A model generated the notes under the pieces. It searched no databases. It had not been told where the DNA came from and was given only the letters and a program-made list of their open reading frames with translations. The position numbers and the translations under genes were made by a program. From Synechococcaceae bacterium WBB_10_009 (lineage in GTDB: Bacteria; Cyanobacteriota; Cyanobacteriia; PCC-6307; Cyanobiaceae): a stretch of 32,884 nucleotides of DNA. This document shows positions 18,010-27,031 of the stretch, one piece after another. Location of the stretch: assembly GCA_010030955.1 (NCBI GenBank), contig RHBP01000003.1:1-32884 (forward strand), written 5' to 3'. How positions within the stretch are numbered: the first letter of the stretch is position 1; every line of letters starts with the position of its first letter.

Positions 18010-18495
18010 TCAGTTTGCCCGCAGCGGCTTGTGCATGCGGAAGCGCCGGAATGGCACCCCTTCGATCAGCAGGGCTTCCCGCCAGCTCACCCGCCAGCCT
18101 TCGGCGCTGAACAGCGGTTGCGACAGCAGGCTGGCTTCGGTGCGCAGCTGGCTGCAGCCCGCCGCCAGGGCCTGCCGCTCGAGCGCCCGCAGCAGCTGGC
18201 GGGCGCGCCCCTGCCGTTGGCTGCGGGGGTGGCAGTAGAGCAGGGCGATGCGGTCGGCGGGATCGCGCAGCCCGAAGGCTTCGGCGCGGCCGTCGGCGGC
18301 GCAGCTCACCAACCCCTGGCCCCGTTGCAGGCTGCCCCGGAGTTGATCAGCCCAACGGCTCCAGGCCCGGCATTGCGCCGGTGAATACACCGCTGGATCC
18401 GCATGCTGCACCGCTTCGAGATAAATCTCGCGCAGGGCATCGTGATCCCCTGGTTGCATGGCCCGCAGGCCATGCGTTTTCAGGTCAGCCTGCAT
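18010..18495 (-). CDS. GNAT family N-acetyltransferase
   Basis: IALLYCHPRSQRQGRARQLLRALERQALAAGCSQLRTEASLLSQPLFSAEGW; start uncertain (ORF opens at 18528). Confidence 0.8.
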   Translation of the reverse strand: MQADLKTHGLRAMQPGDHDALREIYLEAVQHADPAVYSPAQCRAWSRWADQLRGSLQRGQGLVSCAADGRAEAFGLRDPADRIALLYCHPRSQRQGRARQLLRALERQALAAGCSQLRTEASLLSQPLFSAEGWRVSWREALLIEGVPFRRFRMHKPLRAN

Positions 18496-18534
18496 GCCGG
18501 TCTGCCTCAGTGTGCAGAGATCGTGCATCCATTT

Positions 18535-18570
18535 TCACGGGATTGTCACGGGATTGGCATTGGATTGCCA
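18535..18570. repeat. 11-bp tandem direct repeat TCACGGGATTG x2 plus inverted repeat TGGCA-N6-TGCCA
   Basis: Read directly at 18535-18545, 18546-18556 and 18555-18570; lies about 60-95 bp upstream of the AbrB-like gene. Confidence 0.7.
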
Positions 18571-18630
18571 TGGTCAGGGTTGCTGGCATGTTGTATGTTC
18601 AACGTGTTGGTTGATAAGAGCTGCTCCGCA

Positions 18631-18996
18631 ATGCTCACCGGATCTGAACTGCTGGCCAAGGTCAAAGAGCTTGGCGATGTGGGCAAATCGGAAATTGTCC
18701 GCTCCTGCGGCTACGTGTCATCCAAGAAGGATGGTGGCGAGCGCCTGAATTTCACCGCCTTCTACGAAGCTCTGCTGGAGGCCAAGGGCGTTGAGCTCTC
18801 CGGCGGCGGCAAGGTGGGCAAAGGCGGCCGCAAGCTGAGCTACACCGCCACCGTGCAGGGCAATGGCAACCTGCTGATCGGCAAGGCCTATACCGCCCTG
18901 CTCGATCTTCAGCCCGGCGACGAGTTTGAAATCAAACTCGGCCGCAAGCAGATTCGTCTGATCCCCGTGGGCTCCAGCGAGGAAGACGAAGAGTGA
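18631..18996 (+). CDS. AbrB-family (cyAbrB) transcriptional regulator
   Basis: MLTGSELLAKVKELGDVGKSEIVRSCGYVSSKKDGGERLNFTAFYEALLEAKGV ... GNLLIGKAYTALLDLQPGDEFEIKLGRKQIRL. Confidence 0.9.
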   Translation: MLTGSELLAKVKELGDVGKSEIVRSCGYVSSKKDGGERLNFTAFYEALLEAKGVELSGGGKVGKGGRKLSYTATVQGNGNLLIGKAYTALLDLQPGDEFEIKLGRKQIRLIPVGSSEEDEE

Positions 18997-19011
18997 TCTG
19001 GGGCTTGGGGG

Positions 19012-21711
19012 TTACCCCAAGCTCACGCACACCACATCACTCACCACATCGTCTGCCGGATTATCTGCCGGGTTGTTGCTGGTGGATGAGGCGGGGGTGA
19101 TCAGCTGCCCCTCGAAACCCTCGGGTTGGCAGCTGAGCACCACCAGCTGGATGCCTTGATCCATGGCGCGGCGCAGCATCCGTTGCAGGCCGATCTGCCG
19201 TTCGCGATCGCTTTGGCTGAAGGCGTCGTCGAACACCAGCGGCAGGCCGCCGTCGTAGGCCGGGAGCAGCACCTCGGCCATGGCCAGCCGCAGGGCCGCC
19301 GCCAGCTGCTCGCGCATGCCGCCGCTGAGCTGGGCAAAGCCGTAGGCCTCCCCCCGCTGCCGCAGTTGCAGGTTCTGGAAGCCCTGCTGCGGATCAAAGC
19401 TGAGCAGCGGACTGCCGGGGTCGCCGGCCAGCTCCGCCAGGTAGGGGCGGATGGCCTCCCGCAGCGGTTCGCTGTAGCGGTTGGCCAGCTCCGCCTGGGC
19501 CCGGTGGAAGCGCTCCTGCAGCAGTTGCAGCGCTTGCCCCTGGCGCTCCAGCCGTTGGCGCTCCGCCTGGGCTTCCTCCCAGGCGGCCTGCCGCTGCTCC
19601 AGCTCCGCCTGGGGGTTCACGGCCCCGAGGCTTTGGCAGCGCTGTTCCACCTGCCCCCGTTGGCTGAGCAGTTGGTTTTTCTCCTGCTCCAGCGCCTGCA
19701 GCTGCGCCTCCAGGGCATCGGTGCTGGGCGGCGGGCCATCCCGCAGATCGGAGAGCTCGGCTTCGATCTGCTGCAGCTGCGCCTCCCCCTCCTGCAGCTG
19801 GGCCGTGGGGGGCTCGGCGATGGCCTGGAGCCGCTCGTCGATCACCCGCAGCGACCCCTCCAGCTGGCCCAGCCGGCTGCGCTGGCTGTCCAGTTGGCGC
19901 TGCAACTGCTGCTCCTGCCCCTGCCGCCGCTGCTCCGCCTGGGCCGCCTGCTCCTGCTGGTGCTGCAGCGCGGTGGCCCCGGCCTTGATCTGCTCCAGCC
20001 AGCCCTCGAGCTGGTGGCGCTCCAGCTGCCGTGGATCCCCCGGCGCCTCGGCCAGCGCCGCGAGTGCGGCCAATTGCGGGGCTTGGCTCTCCACGGCGGC
20101 CTCCAGCCGCTGCCGCCGCGGCTGCAGCTGCCCCAGCCGCTGCTCCAACCCCGCCCAGGGGATGGCCCGGGCCGCCTGGCGCAGGCTGGTGAGCTCCGCC
20201 TCCAGGCTGCGCCGCTGGCGCTCCAGCTGTTCGCCCGCATCGCTGCTGGCCACCCCCAGCTGCTGGAGCAGGTGCTGCAGTTGCCGTTCGGCTTGCTGCC
20301 GCTGCTCCAGTAGGGCCGGCAGGGCCTCACCGCCGCCGGGGCTGAGCCGCAGCACCACCCCCGCGCCCACCTGCAGCTCCGCCGCGTGGCTCAGCTGGCG
20401 CCGGTCGCCGCGGCGCAGGGCCTCGCCCTCCAGCTGGATCGGTTGATCGCTGGCGATCACCTCCACGGTGGTGGCCATGGCCTGGCAGCGGGTGTCGAGC
20501 TGGAGCAGGGCCTGCTCCGCCTGGCGCAGCTGCCGCACCTGCTCGGCGTTGAGCTCCGGCAGCGCCGCCAGCTGGGTTTTGAGTTGATCGGCCTCCGCCT
20601 GCAGCCGTTGCAGCTGCCGTTGGTGCTCCTGCAGGGTGTGCTGTTCAGCCTCCAGCTGGCGCAGGTCGAGCAGCTGTTGCAGCGCCTCCTGCTGCCGCTG
20701 CTGCCGTTGGCATTCGGAGGCGGCCTGCTGCTGGCGCTGCAGCTGCTGCCCCTGTTGGCCCTGGAGCTGGCGTTGCTGCTCCAGCAGCTGCTCGAGTTGC
20801 TGCTGCAGGCTGCGTTGCTCCTGCTGTTGCAACCGCTGCTGCTCCAGCAAGTGCTGCCGCTGCTGCCGTTGCTGCAGCAGCGGTTGCAGCTCGGCGCTGA
20901 GCAACCGCCGCCGCTGCAGCAGCTGCAGGTGGCGCTGCAGGGCGGGTCGCTGATGCTGGTCGATCGTCTCCAGCCGTTCGCCGATGCTGCGCCATTGCTC
21001 CATGGCGGTCTCCAGCTCCTGCACCCGTTGCTGGGCCAGCTGCAACTGCGCGCTGGCCTCGGCATCGCGTTGCTGCGCCAGGGCCAGGGGGCTGCCGGCC
21101 TTGACCCGGCCGGTGGCGGTGTAGCTGGCGGCCAGCCGCTGCTCCAGTTGCGCCAGCACCTGTTGGTCCAGCGCGGAGGCCACGGCGTCCGCCTGGCCGC
21201 GCCCCTGCAATTGATCCACCAGGCGGCCGTAGTCGTAGCGCTCCTGGTGGCCCTCGATCGGGTTGTCGCCGGCGCTGCCCTGCCGCACCCAGAGGTGGGC
21301 CCAACGCTCCGGCAGCTGGGCGATGCGCCGCCCCTCCACCGGCGCGTCGTAGCCGAGCAGCTGGGCCAGGCGCTCCTCCGCCGCGGCGCCGCTCAGCGAT
21401 GGGCTGGCGCTGCCGCTCAACTGGCAGGTGCCGCTGGCGCCGGAGAAGCGTTTGCGCAGCTGCCAGAGTTCCCCGGCGGCTTCAAAGCGGATCTCCACCT
21501 CGGGCAGTCCGGCGTGGAGGCGGGAGCGCAGCTCCTCCACCCCCCGCCCCGTGGCGGTGGCCCGCAGGAACAGCCCCTTGTGCAGGGCCTCCACCAGGGT
21601 GCTCTTGCCCGCTTCGTTGGGGCCGCCGATCAGCGTCAGCTGGCGGCCGAAGCCGATCTCGAGGTCGCCGTGTTGGCGCACCTGCCGCAGGCGGCAACTC
21701 CTCAGGCGCAT
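19012..21711 (-). CDS. AAA/SMC-like ATPase (SbcC/YhaN-like), Gln-rich coiled coil
   Basis: Walker A GGPNEAGKST, ABC signature LSGGMREQLAAALRLAMAEVLL, Walker B LPLVFDDAF, long Gln-rich coiled coil. Confidence 0.85.
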   Translation of the reverse strand: MRLRSCRLRQVRQHGDLEIGFGRQLTLIGGPNEAGKSTLVEALHKGLFLRATATGRGVEELRSRLHAGLPEVEIRFEAAGELWQLRKRFSGASGTCQLSGSASPSLSGAAAEERLAQLLGYDAPVEGRRIAQLPERWAHLWVRQGSAGDNPIEGHQERYDYGRLVDQLQGRGQADAVASALDQQVLAQLEQRLAASYTATGRVKAGSPLALAQQRDAEASAQLQLAQQRVQELETAMEQWRSIGERLETIDQHQRPALQRHLQLLQRRRLLSAELQPLLQQRQQRQHLLEQQRLQQQEQRSLQQQLEQLLEQQRQLQGQQGQQLQRQQQAASECQRQQRQQEALQQLLDLRQLEAEQHTLQEHQRQLQRLQAEADQLKTQLAALPELNAEQVRQLRQAEQALLQLDTRCQAMATTVEVIASDQPIQLEGEALRRGDRRQLSHAAELQVGAGVVLRLSPGGGEALPALLEQRQQAERQLQHLLQQLGVASSDAGEQLERQRRSLEAELTSLRQAARAIPWAGLEQRLGQLQPRRQRLEAAVESQAPQLAALAALAEAPGDPRQLERHQLEGWLEQIKAGATALQHQQEQAAQAEQRRQGQEQQLQRQLDSQRSRLGQLEGSLRVIDERLQAIAEPPTAQLQEGEAQLQQIEAELSDLRDGPPPSTDALEAQLQALEQEKNQLLSQRGQVEQRCQSLGAVNPQAELEQRQAAWEEAQAERQRLERQGQALQLLQERFHRAQAELANRYSEPLREAIRPYLAELAGDPGSPLLSFDPQQGFQNLQLRQRGEAYGFAQLSGGMREQLAAALRLAMAEVLLPAYDGGLPLVFDDAFSQSDRERQIGLQRMLRRAMDQGIQLVVLSCQPEGFEGQLITPASSTSNNPADNPADDVVSDVVCVSLG

Positions 21712-22913
21712 CGTTCGGCCGGCAGGCAGCGGTGCAGCTCCGCCAGGGCCAGCTGCAGCACGGCGGTGGTGTCCGGGTCGTCGCTGCCGCTCAGCTCCCG
21801 CTGCAGATCACTCGCCACCCGCGCGATCAGCGGATCTTCGGCACGGCCGCTGAGCTCGGCCAGCTCCTGGGCATCGGGGCTGGTGCCGCAGTGCCCCCGC
21901 CGTTTCAGCCGCAGCAGCTGCGCCTCCCAGCGCTCCAGCAGCGCCGCGTAGCGCCGGTGGCCCTCCAGGCTGAGGCTGCCCTGCTCCTCCAGCAGCAGCA
22001 GTTGCTGGCCGGGCTCATCCCCCAGCAGCTGCTCCAGCTGGCGCTCCAGGCGCTCCACATCGGCGCTGCTCTGCAGCTCCACCGTGATCGGCAGCCAGCG
22101 CAGGCTGGCGGTGGGCCGCGGCTGCACCACCGGCAGTTGCCCCCGTTGCGCCGTCACCGCCAGCACCTGGCCGCCCCGGTAGTCGTTGGTGCGGGGAAAG
22201 CGATCCGGCTCCGGCGTGCCGCAATACCAGCTGCGGCTGTTCACCTGTTTGAGGCCGTGCCAATCCCCCAGGGCCACGTAGTCGAGCTGCTCCAGCAGGG
22301 GGGCATCGAGCTGCAGGCGGTTGCTGGCGCTGGCGGGGTTTTCTTCGTCGCCGTCGTGGTCGGTGCCCGGATTGGCGTCCAGGTCGGCCGCCCCGAAGCC
22401 GTGCACCGAACCATGGGCCAGCAGCAGGCGTGGCCGGTCGTCCGGCAGCGCCGACCAATCCAGGTGGCGCACCCAGGCGGTGGGGTCGTGGCTATCGCTG
22501 CGGCGCAGCAGCGGGCAAGGCAGCACGATCGCCTGCTCCAGCACCAGGGGGCTGCGCTCCAACAGCACCTGCAGGTTTGGCGCGCGGCGCCGCTGCTCCG
22601 TCTGGAAAAAGGGGCTGTGCCACACGCTGCCGGGGGCGCCGTGGTCGTGGTTGCCGGGGATCACCAGCACCGGCAGCTCCAACTTGCCGATCGCCTGGCA
22701 CACGGCGCTCACATCGCTGCTGCTGGGGGTGGGGGAATCAAACAGGTCGCCCGCCACCAGCAGCAGGCTGGCTTTGGTGGGGGCGATCTGGGCGCCGATG
22801 CGAGCGATCGCTTCGATGCGCACCTGGCGCAGCCGGGCCCGTTTGTCGGGGTCCTGCACGCGGGCGTAGGGCTTGCCGATCTGCCAGTCGGCGCTGTGCA
22901 GAAACGACAGCAT
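21702..22913 (-). CDS. Metallophosphoesterase, DNA repair exonuclease (SbcD/YhaO-like)
   Basis: MLSFLHSADWQIGKPYARVQD ... LLLVAGDLFDSPTPS ... VLVIPGNHDHGAPGSVW; overlaps the start of the ATPase gene. Confidence 0.9.
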   Translation of the reverse strand: MLSFLHSADWQIGKPYARVQDPDKRARLRQVRIEAIARIGAQIAPTKASLLLVAGDLFDSPTPSSSDVSAVCQAIGKLELPVLVIPGNHDHGAPGSVWHSPFFQTEQRRRAPNLQVLLERSPLVLEQAIVLPCPLLRRSDSHDPTAWVRHLDWSALPDDRPRLLLAHGSVHGFGAADLDANPGTDHDGDEENPASASNRLQLDAPLLEQLDYVALGDWHGLKQVNSRSWYCGTPEPDRFPRTNDYRGGQVLAVTAQRGQLPVVQPRPTASLRWLPITVELQSSADVERLERQLEQLLGDEPGQQLLLLEEQGSLSLEGHRRYAALLERWEAQLLRLKRRGHCGTSPDAQELAELSGRAEDPLIARVASDLQRELSGSDDPDTTAVLQLALAELHRCLPAERCA

Positions 22914-22984
22914 GCAGGGCTGTGGGGGTCGACCCATTTCAGCGCGCCTGGGGCAGATTGGTGAACCACACGGATGGAGGGCCG

Positions 22985-23347
22985 GTGCGTCGCCGCTGGA
23001 GCGCGTTGCGATCTGGGTTGTTGCCTGGGTTGCTGGCGGTGCTGTTGCCCCTGCTGCTGGTGTTCTGGCCGGGTGCCGCCTGGGGCAGCGGCGATGGCGC
23101 CGCCCTGTTTTCGCAGCACTGCGCCGGCTGCCATGTGAATGGCGGCAACATCATTCGCCGCGGCAAAACCCTCAAGCTGGCGGCCCTGGAACGCCAGGGC
23201 CTGGCCTCGCCGGAGGCGATCGCCGCCATCGCCGCCGCGGGGGTGGGCCAGATGGGCGGTTATGGCGCGGTGCTGGGGGAGCCGGGGGTGGAGCAGGTGG
23301 CCACCTACGTGTGGCAGCAGGCCCAGGCGGGCTGGCCGAAGGGCTAG
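22985..23347 (+). CDS. c-type cytochrome (class I, c6-like)
   Basis: Signal peptide then GDGAALFSQHCAGCHVNGGNIIRRGKTLKLAAL ... QMGGYGAVLGEPGVEQVATYVWQQAQAGW; GTG start. Confidence 0.88.
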   Translation: MRRRWSALRSGLLPGLLAVLLPLLLVFWPGAAWGSGDGAALFSQHCAGCHVNGGNIIRRGKTLKLAALERQGLASPEAIAAIAAAGVGQMGGYGAVLGEPGVEQVATYVWQQAQAGWPKG

Positions 23348-23368
23348 GAGATCAGCGCAGCGGTGGCC

Positions 23369-23635
23369 TCAGAAGGCCTGGATCCAGGGGTACACGGTGA
23401 GCTCCGTCCAGATCCCGTTGCGCCAGTAGACGTCGTTGTGGAGCAGCTCCTCCACCTGGCCCTGGCTGTCGGCTTCGTAGATGCCGAACACGTGGGTGCT
23501 GCCCTCCGTGGGCCCCAGGGTGATCAGCAGGCCGGCATCCTTCTGCCGTTGCAGCCCCGCCAGGTGCTCCTCCCGGAAGGGGGCGCGCTTCTCCAGCGCA
23601 TCGGCGCAGTAGGTGCCCCAGAGAACGAAGCGCAT
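23369..23635 (-). CDS. YciI-like protein
   Basis: MRFVLWGTYCADALEKRAPFREEHLAGLQRQKDAGLLITLGPTEGSTHVFGIYEADSQGQVEELLHNDVYWRNGIWTELTVYPW. Confidence 0.85.
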   Translation of the reverse strand: MRFVLWGTYCADALEKRAPFREEHLAGLQRQKDAGLLITLGPTEGSTHVFGIYEADSQGQVEELLHNDVYWRNGIWTELTVYPWIQAF

Positions 23636-23682
23636 GGCCGGCGGCGGCAAGGGGCCCGCAACCTACCGCCGCGCAACGCTGC

Positions 23683-23997
23683 CTACAGCCAGCCCGCGGC
23701 GAACCAGGGCTGGCGCACCTTGCTGGGGAACAGGATCGGCCGGTCGGTGGGCTGGGCGTTGGCCTGGTCGGTCCAGTTCACGCGGCAGTCGAAGCGGGTG
23801 ACGCCCTTGCTGTCGGTGCGGGTTTTGAGCACGAACCCCTGCACCGTGGCCTTGGCGGGCATCAGGTATTGGGCTTGGTTGCAGGCATCCACCTCGGAGA
23901 TGGCCGACTGGTAGGTGGAGGAGCCCGCCAGGGCGGCGGGGGCCAGGCCGAGCCCCCCCAACAGCAGGCCGGCGGTGAGCAGGGTGCGGTGGGCCAT
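23683..23997 (-). CDS. Secreted hypothetical protein
   Basis: MAHRTLLTAGLLLGGLGLAPAALAGSSTYQSAISEVDACNQAQYLMP..., signal peptide, two Cys. Confidence 0.65.
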   Translation of the reverse strand: MAHRTLLTAGLLLGGLGLAPAALAGSSTYQSAISEVDACNQAQYLMPAKATVQGFVLKTRTDSKGVTRFDCRVNWTDQANAQPTDRPILFPSKVRQPWFAAGWL

Positions 23998-24070
23998 GGC
24001 CTGGGGGCGTGAGCGTTGGTGTGATTCTGCCGGGTTTTGCCTCATGCCGTCAGCGCGGAAGGCTCAGCAC

Positions 24071-24883
24071 TTAGCGGTCGAGGGCGCTGCGCAATTCGCC
24101 GCAGAAGGCGCCCGCGGCGGCGGCCACATCGCCGCCGCCGTGGTGGGCGGCGGCCATCACCGCCACCAGGGCGCTGCCCACGATGGCCCCGTCGGCGCCC
24201 CAGTCGCGCACCTGGATCGCCTGCTCGGGCCCGGAAATGCCAAACCCCACGGCCACCGGTGTGGGGCCCATGGCCTTGAGCTGCTGCACCAGGCCCGCCA
24301 CCCGGGATTCGATCGTGGTGCGCACGCCGGTCACCCCGGTGACGCTCACCAGATAGGTGAAGCCGCGGCTGGCGGCGGCGATGCGGCCCATGCGCTCGGC
24401 CGGGGTGGTGGGGGCCACCAGCAGCACCAGGTCGAGCCCAGCAGCAGCGGCGATGCCCGAGAGCTTCTCGGCTTCTTCCAGGGGCAGGTCGGGCACCACC
24501 AGCCCAGCGGCGCCGGCGGCGGCCGCATCGCTGCAGAACCGCTCCATGCCGCGGTTGAGCAGCGGGTTGCTGTAGGTGAACAGGATCACCGGGATGGTGA
24601 GCTCCCCCCGCAGCCCACCGAGCATCTCCAGCACCCGCCCCGGGGTGGTGCCGGCCTTCAGGGCCCGGCTGGCGGCGGCCTGGATCACCGGCCCGTCGGC
24701 CAGGGGGTCGCTGTAGGGAATGCCCAGTTCGATCAGGTCGGCCCCGGCCGCCTGCAGGGCCAGCAGGCTGGCGCGGGTGCTGTCGAGATCCGGATCGCCC
24801 GCCATCAGGAAGGGCATCAGTGCGCAACGGCCCTGGCTCTGCAGCTGCGCAAAGCGCCGCTGGATCGGGGTGCTGGGGGTCAC
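24071..24883 (-). CDS. trpA: Tryptophan synthase alpha subunit
   Basis: [55 protein letters not shown] ... [10 protein letters not shown]. Confidence 0.97.
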   Translation of the reverse strand: MTPSTPIQRRFAQLQSQGRCALMPFLMAGDPDLDSTRASLLALQAAGADLIELGIPYSDPLADGPVIQAAASRALKAGTTPGRVLEMLGGLRGELTIPVILFTYSNPLLNRGMERFCSDAAAAGAAGLVVPDLPLEEAEKLSGIAAAAGLDLVLLVAPTTPAERMGRIAAASRGFTYLVSVTGVTGVRTTIESRVAGLVQQLKAMGPTPVAVGFGISGPEQAIQVRDWGADGAIVGSALVAVMAAAHHGGGDVAAAAGAFCGELRSALDR

Positions 24884-24908
24884 GGCGGCACTGGATCTGC
24901 CGCTGAGC

Positions 24909-25256
24909 CTATGGGGTCGGCGGTTGGGGGGTTTGGTCCAGCTCCTGCAGCAGCTGCTCCTGTTGTTCAGGGCTCAGGGCTTCAAAGCGCTTCTGCAGTT
25001 CTGCGTCGGTGGCGGAGTCGTAGGCGGAGCGGTAGCGGCGCCGCTGCTCCATGTAGGTCATGTTGCCGGTGACCACCCGAAACAGGTAGGAGCCGGTCCA
25101 CACCACCACGATCGCCACCAGCAGCACCTGCGAGGCGATGCCGGCGGAGAACCCTTCAAAACCGGCCGCCTGGAAGGCCCAGTAGCCCAGGCCGCCCACC
25201 GCGAACAGCCCCACACCGATCAGCAGGGCCTTGCCGCGGGTGATGCCGCTGTTCAC
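24909..25256 (-). CDS. DUF3007 family protein
   Basis: [76 protein letters not shown]. Confidence 0.88.
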   Translation of the reverse strand: MNSGITRGKALLIGVGLFAVGGLGYWAFQAAGFEGFSAGIASQVLLVAIVVVWTGSYLFRVVTGNMTYMEQRRRYRSAYDSATDAELQKRFEALSPEQQEQLLQELDQTPQPPTP

Positions 25257-25507
25257 AGCTGCGGGCCCTGGCCCTGCAGGCGCAGATTCACAAACGGGGC
25301 GAACAGGATCAGGCCCGGGAAGAACAAAAACACCAGGCCGTACACGCCGGTGCGCTCCAGCTTGCCCATCACGGTCCAGCGCTTGGCCATCCAGGCCATC
25401 AGCGCCAGCGGCACCACCACCAGGTAGGCGCCCCCCAGGGCGATGTAGGCAGCGATCACCAGCAGGGTTTCACCGGAGAGGGAGCTGAGCAACCCGGGCA
25501 AGGGCAC
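25253..25507 (-). CDS. ndhL: NAD(P)H-quinone oxidoreductase subunit L
   Basis: [62 protein letters not shown]; adjacent to DUF3007. Confidence 0.9.
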   Translation of the reverse strand: MPLPGLLSSLSGETLLVIAAYIALGGAYLVVVPLALMAWMAKRWTVMGKLERTGVYGLVFLFFPGLILFAPFVNLRLQGQGPQL

Positions 25508-25681
25508 GGCGTTGATGTAACTGACGTGAATGTAGGTGGAGTGTGGGGCGGAATCGGGCTGCCATGGGCGGCAGGGCGCGTTGCGGCACGGGCAATCCGC
25601 TCAAGATGCTGCCGGTGCTCCGCTTTCCAGTGGCTGGCGCCGGATGCAAACGGGCTGTGCTTCTACGATGCGCTGCTGCCA

Positions 25682-25765
25682 GGGAGCATGGCGGAATTGG
25701 TAGACGCAGCGGACTTAAAATCCGCAGACGGCAACGTTGTGGGGGTTCAAGTCCCCCTGCTCCCA
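25682..25765 (+). tRNA. tRNA-Leu (anticodon UAA), uninterrupted
   Basis: GGGAGCA/TGCTCCC acceptor stem, anticodon arm GCGGA-CTTAAAA-TCCGC, T arm GGGGGTTCAAGTCCCCC, long variable arm; CCA not encoded. Confidence 0.95.
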
Positions 25766-25861
25766 TCGTTGAGTCGCCGAATCAACTGTTTGCGTTCGGT
25801 TACAGACGGGTGCTTCGTGTTGGCGCTCTCCCCAGCCTGTGGGGGCTGAGGGCTGCTTTCC

Positions 25862-26359
25862 ATGCTTGAGCTGCTGCCGCCGCTCAACGACCACAACTTG
25901 CCCTGGATGGACACCATCCATCCGATCGTCGTTCACTTCGTGATCGCGATGGCGTTGATCGCCTTCGTGTTTGACGTGGTGGGCGTGGTCTGGCGGAAGC
26001 CGGCCCTGTTTGAAGCCAGCTTCTGGAACTTGTTGTTTGCCACCGGCGCCATCTTTGTGGCGATCATCTTTGGGCAGGTGGAGGCCGGTCTGGCGGCGCC
26101 CTATGGGGCCTCTCGCCATCTTCTGGATATCCACACCACGATTGGGTGGTCGCTGGCGGGCGTGTTGTCGCTGCTTGCGGCTTGGCGCTATGTGCTGCGC
26201 AATCGCGACCCTCAGGTGTTGCCGCTGAGTTATCTGGGGGCGGGCAGCCTGGTGAGCGCCTTGGTCGTGGTGCAGATGCTCCTGGGCGATCGCTTGATCT
26301 GGACCTATGGACTCCACACCGTGAAGGTGGTGGCCGCCATGCGCGAGGGCCTGATCTGA
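25862..26359 (+). CDS. DUF2231 domain membrane protein (1)
   Basis: PWMDTIHPIVVHFVIAMALIAFVFDVVGVVWRKPALFEASFWNLLFATGA. Confidence 0.82.
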   Translation: MLELLPPLNDHNLPWMDTIHPIVVHFVIAMALIAFVFDVVGVVWRKPALFEASFWNLLFATGAIFVAIIFGQVEAGLAAPYGASRHLLDIHTTIGWSLAGVLSLLAAWRYVLRNRDPQVLPLSYLGAGSLVSALVVVQMLLGDRLIWTYGLHTVKVVAAMREGLI

Positions 26360-27018
26360 TGGTCAGCCTGCCGCTGCTCACCATGCCGCTGCTGCTCGAG
26401 CTGGCCTATGCCCCCGAGCAGCCTCCGGTTGAGCAGATCGCCCAGATGTTGGGGGCCAATGGCCTTCCCTACAGCCTGCCGATCCACCCCAACCTGGTGC
26501 ACCTGACGATCGGCCTGTTCGTGATCGCCATCGCCTTTGATGTGGTGGGTGCCCTGTATCCGCTGGAGAAGCGGGTGTTCCGCTTCCTGGCCCTGCCGAT
26601 CACCCGCGGTGGTTTCCACGATGTGGGCTGGTACAACATGCTGGCCTGCTGCCTGGTGACCGTTTTCACCGTGGCGGCCGGTTTCTACGAGATGCTCACC
26701 GCGGTGCCCCTGCCCGATGTGAGGAGCACCTTCGGCCTGGGCGGCATGACCACCATGCTCTGGCATGGCGTCGGCGGTGTGCTGGTGCTGGCGATCATCA
26801 CGGCCATGACCGTGTGGCGTGGCGTTCAGCGTTACGTCTGGCGGCGTGACATGGGCCGTCAGGTGCAGTGGCTCTACCTGGCCGTTGGCGTGGTGATGTA
26901 CGCCGTGATCGGCCTGCACGGCACCTTGGGGGCCCAGCTGGCCGCTGAATTCGGTGTGCACATCGCCGCCGACCAGCTGCTGCAGGCCGGGGCCGATCTG
27001 CACACCGCCCTGCCCTGA
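26359..27018 (+). CDS. DUF2231 domain membrane protein (2)
   Basis: LPYSLPIHPNLVHLTIGLFVIAIAFDVVGALYPLE...GFHDVGWYNMLACCLV; TGATG coupling with the preceding gene. Confidence 0.82.
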   Translation: MVSLPLLTMPLLLELAYAPEQPPVEQIAQMLGANGLPYSLPIHPNLVHLTIGLFVIAIAFDVVGALYPLEKRVFRFLALPITRGGFHDVGWYNMLACCLVTVFTVAAGFYEMLTAVPLPDVRSTFGLGGMTTMLWHGVGGVLVLAIITAMTVWRGVQRYVWRRDMGRQVQWLYLAVGVVMYAVIGLHGTLGAQLAAEFGVHIAADQLLQAGADLHTALP

Positions 27019-27031
27019 GGAGACCATCCCG

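Noticed and set aside
20600-21000. Dense CTG/CAG-like repeats that could look like a microsatellite or CRISPR
   Set aside because: No regular repeat-spacer structure; explained by Gln/Leu codons in the coiled coil.
19126-21951. Long plus-strand Leu/Gln-rich ORFs (395 aa and 521 aa) opposite the SbcC-like gene
   Set aside because: Antisense shadow frames of a Gln/Leu-rich coiled coil (CTG/CAG complement); no domain motif.
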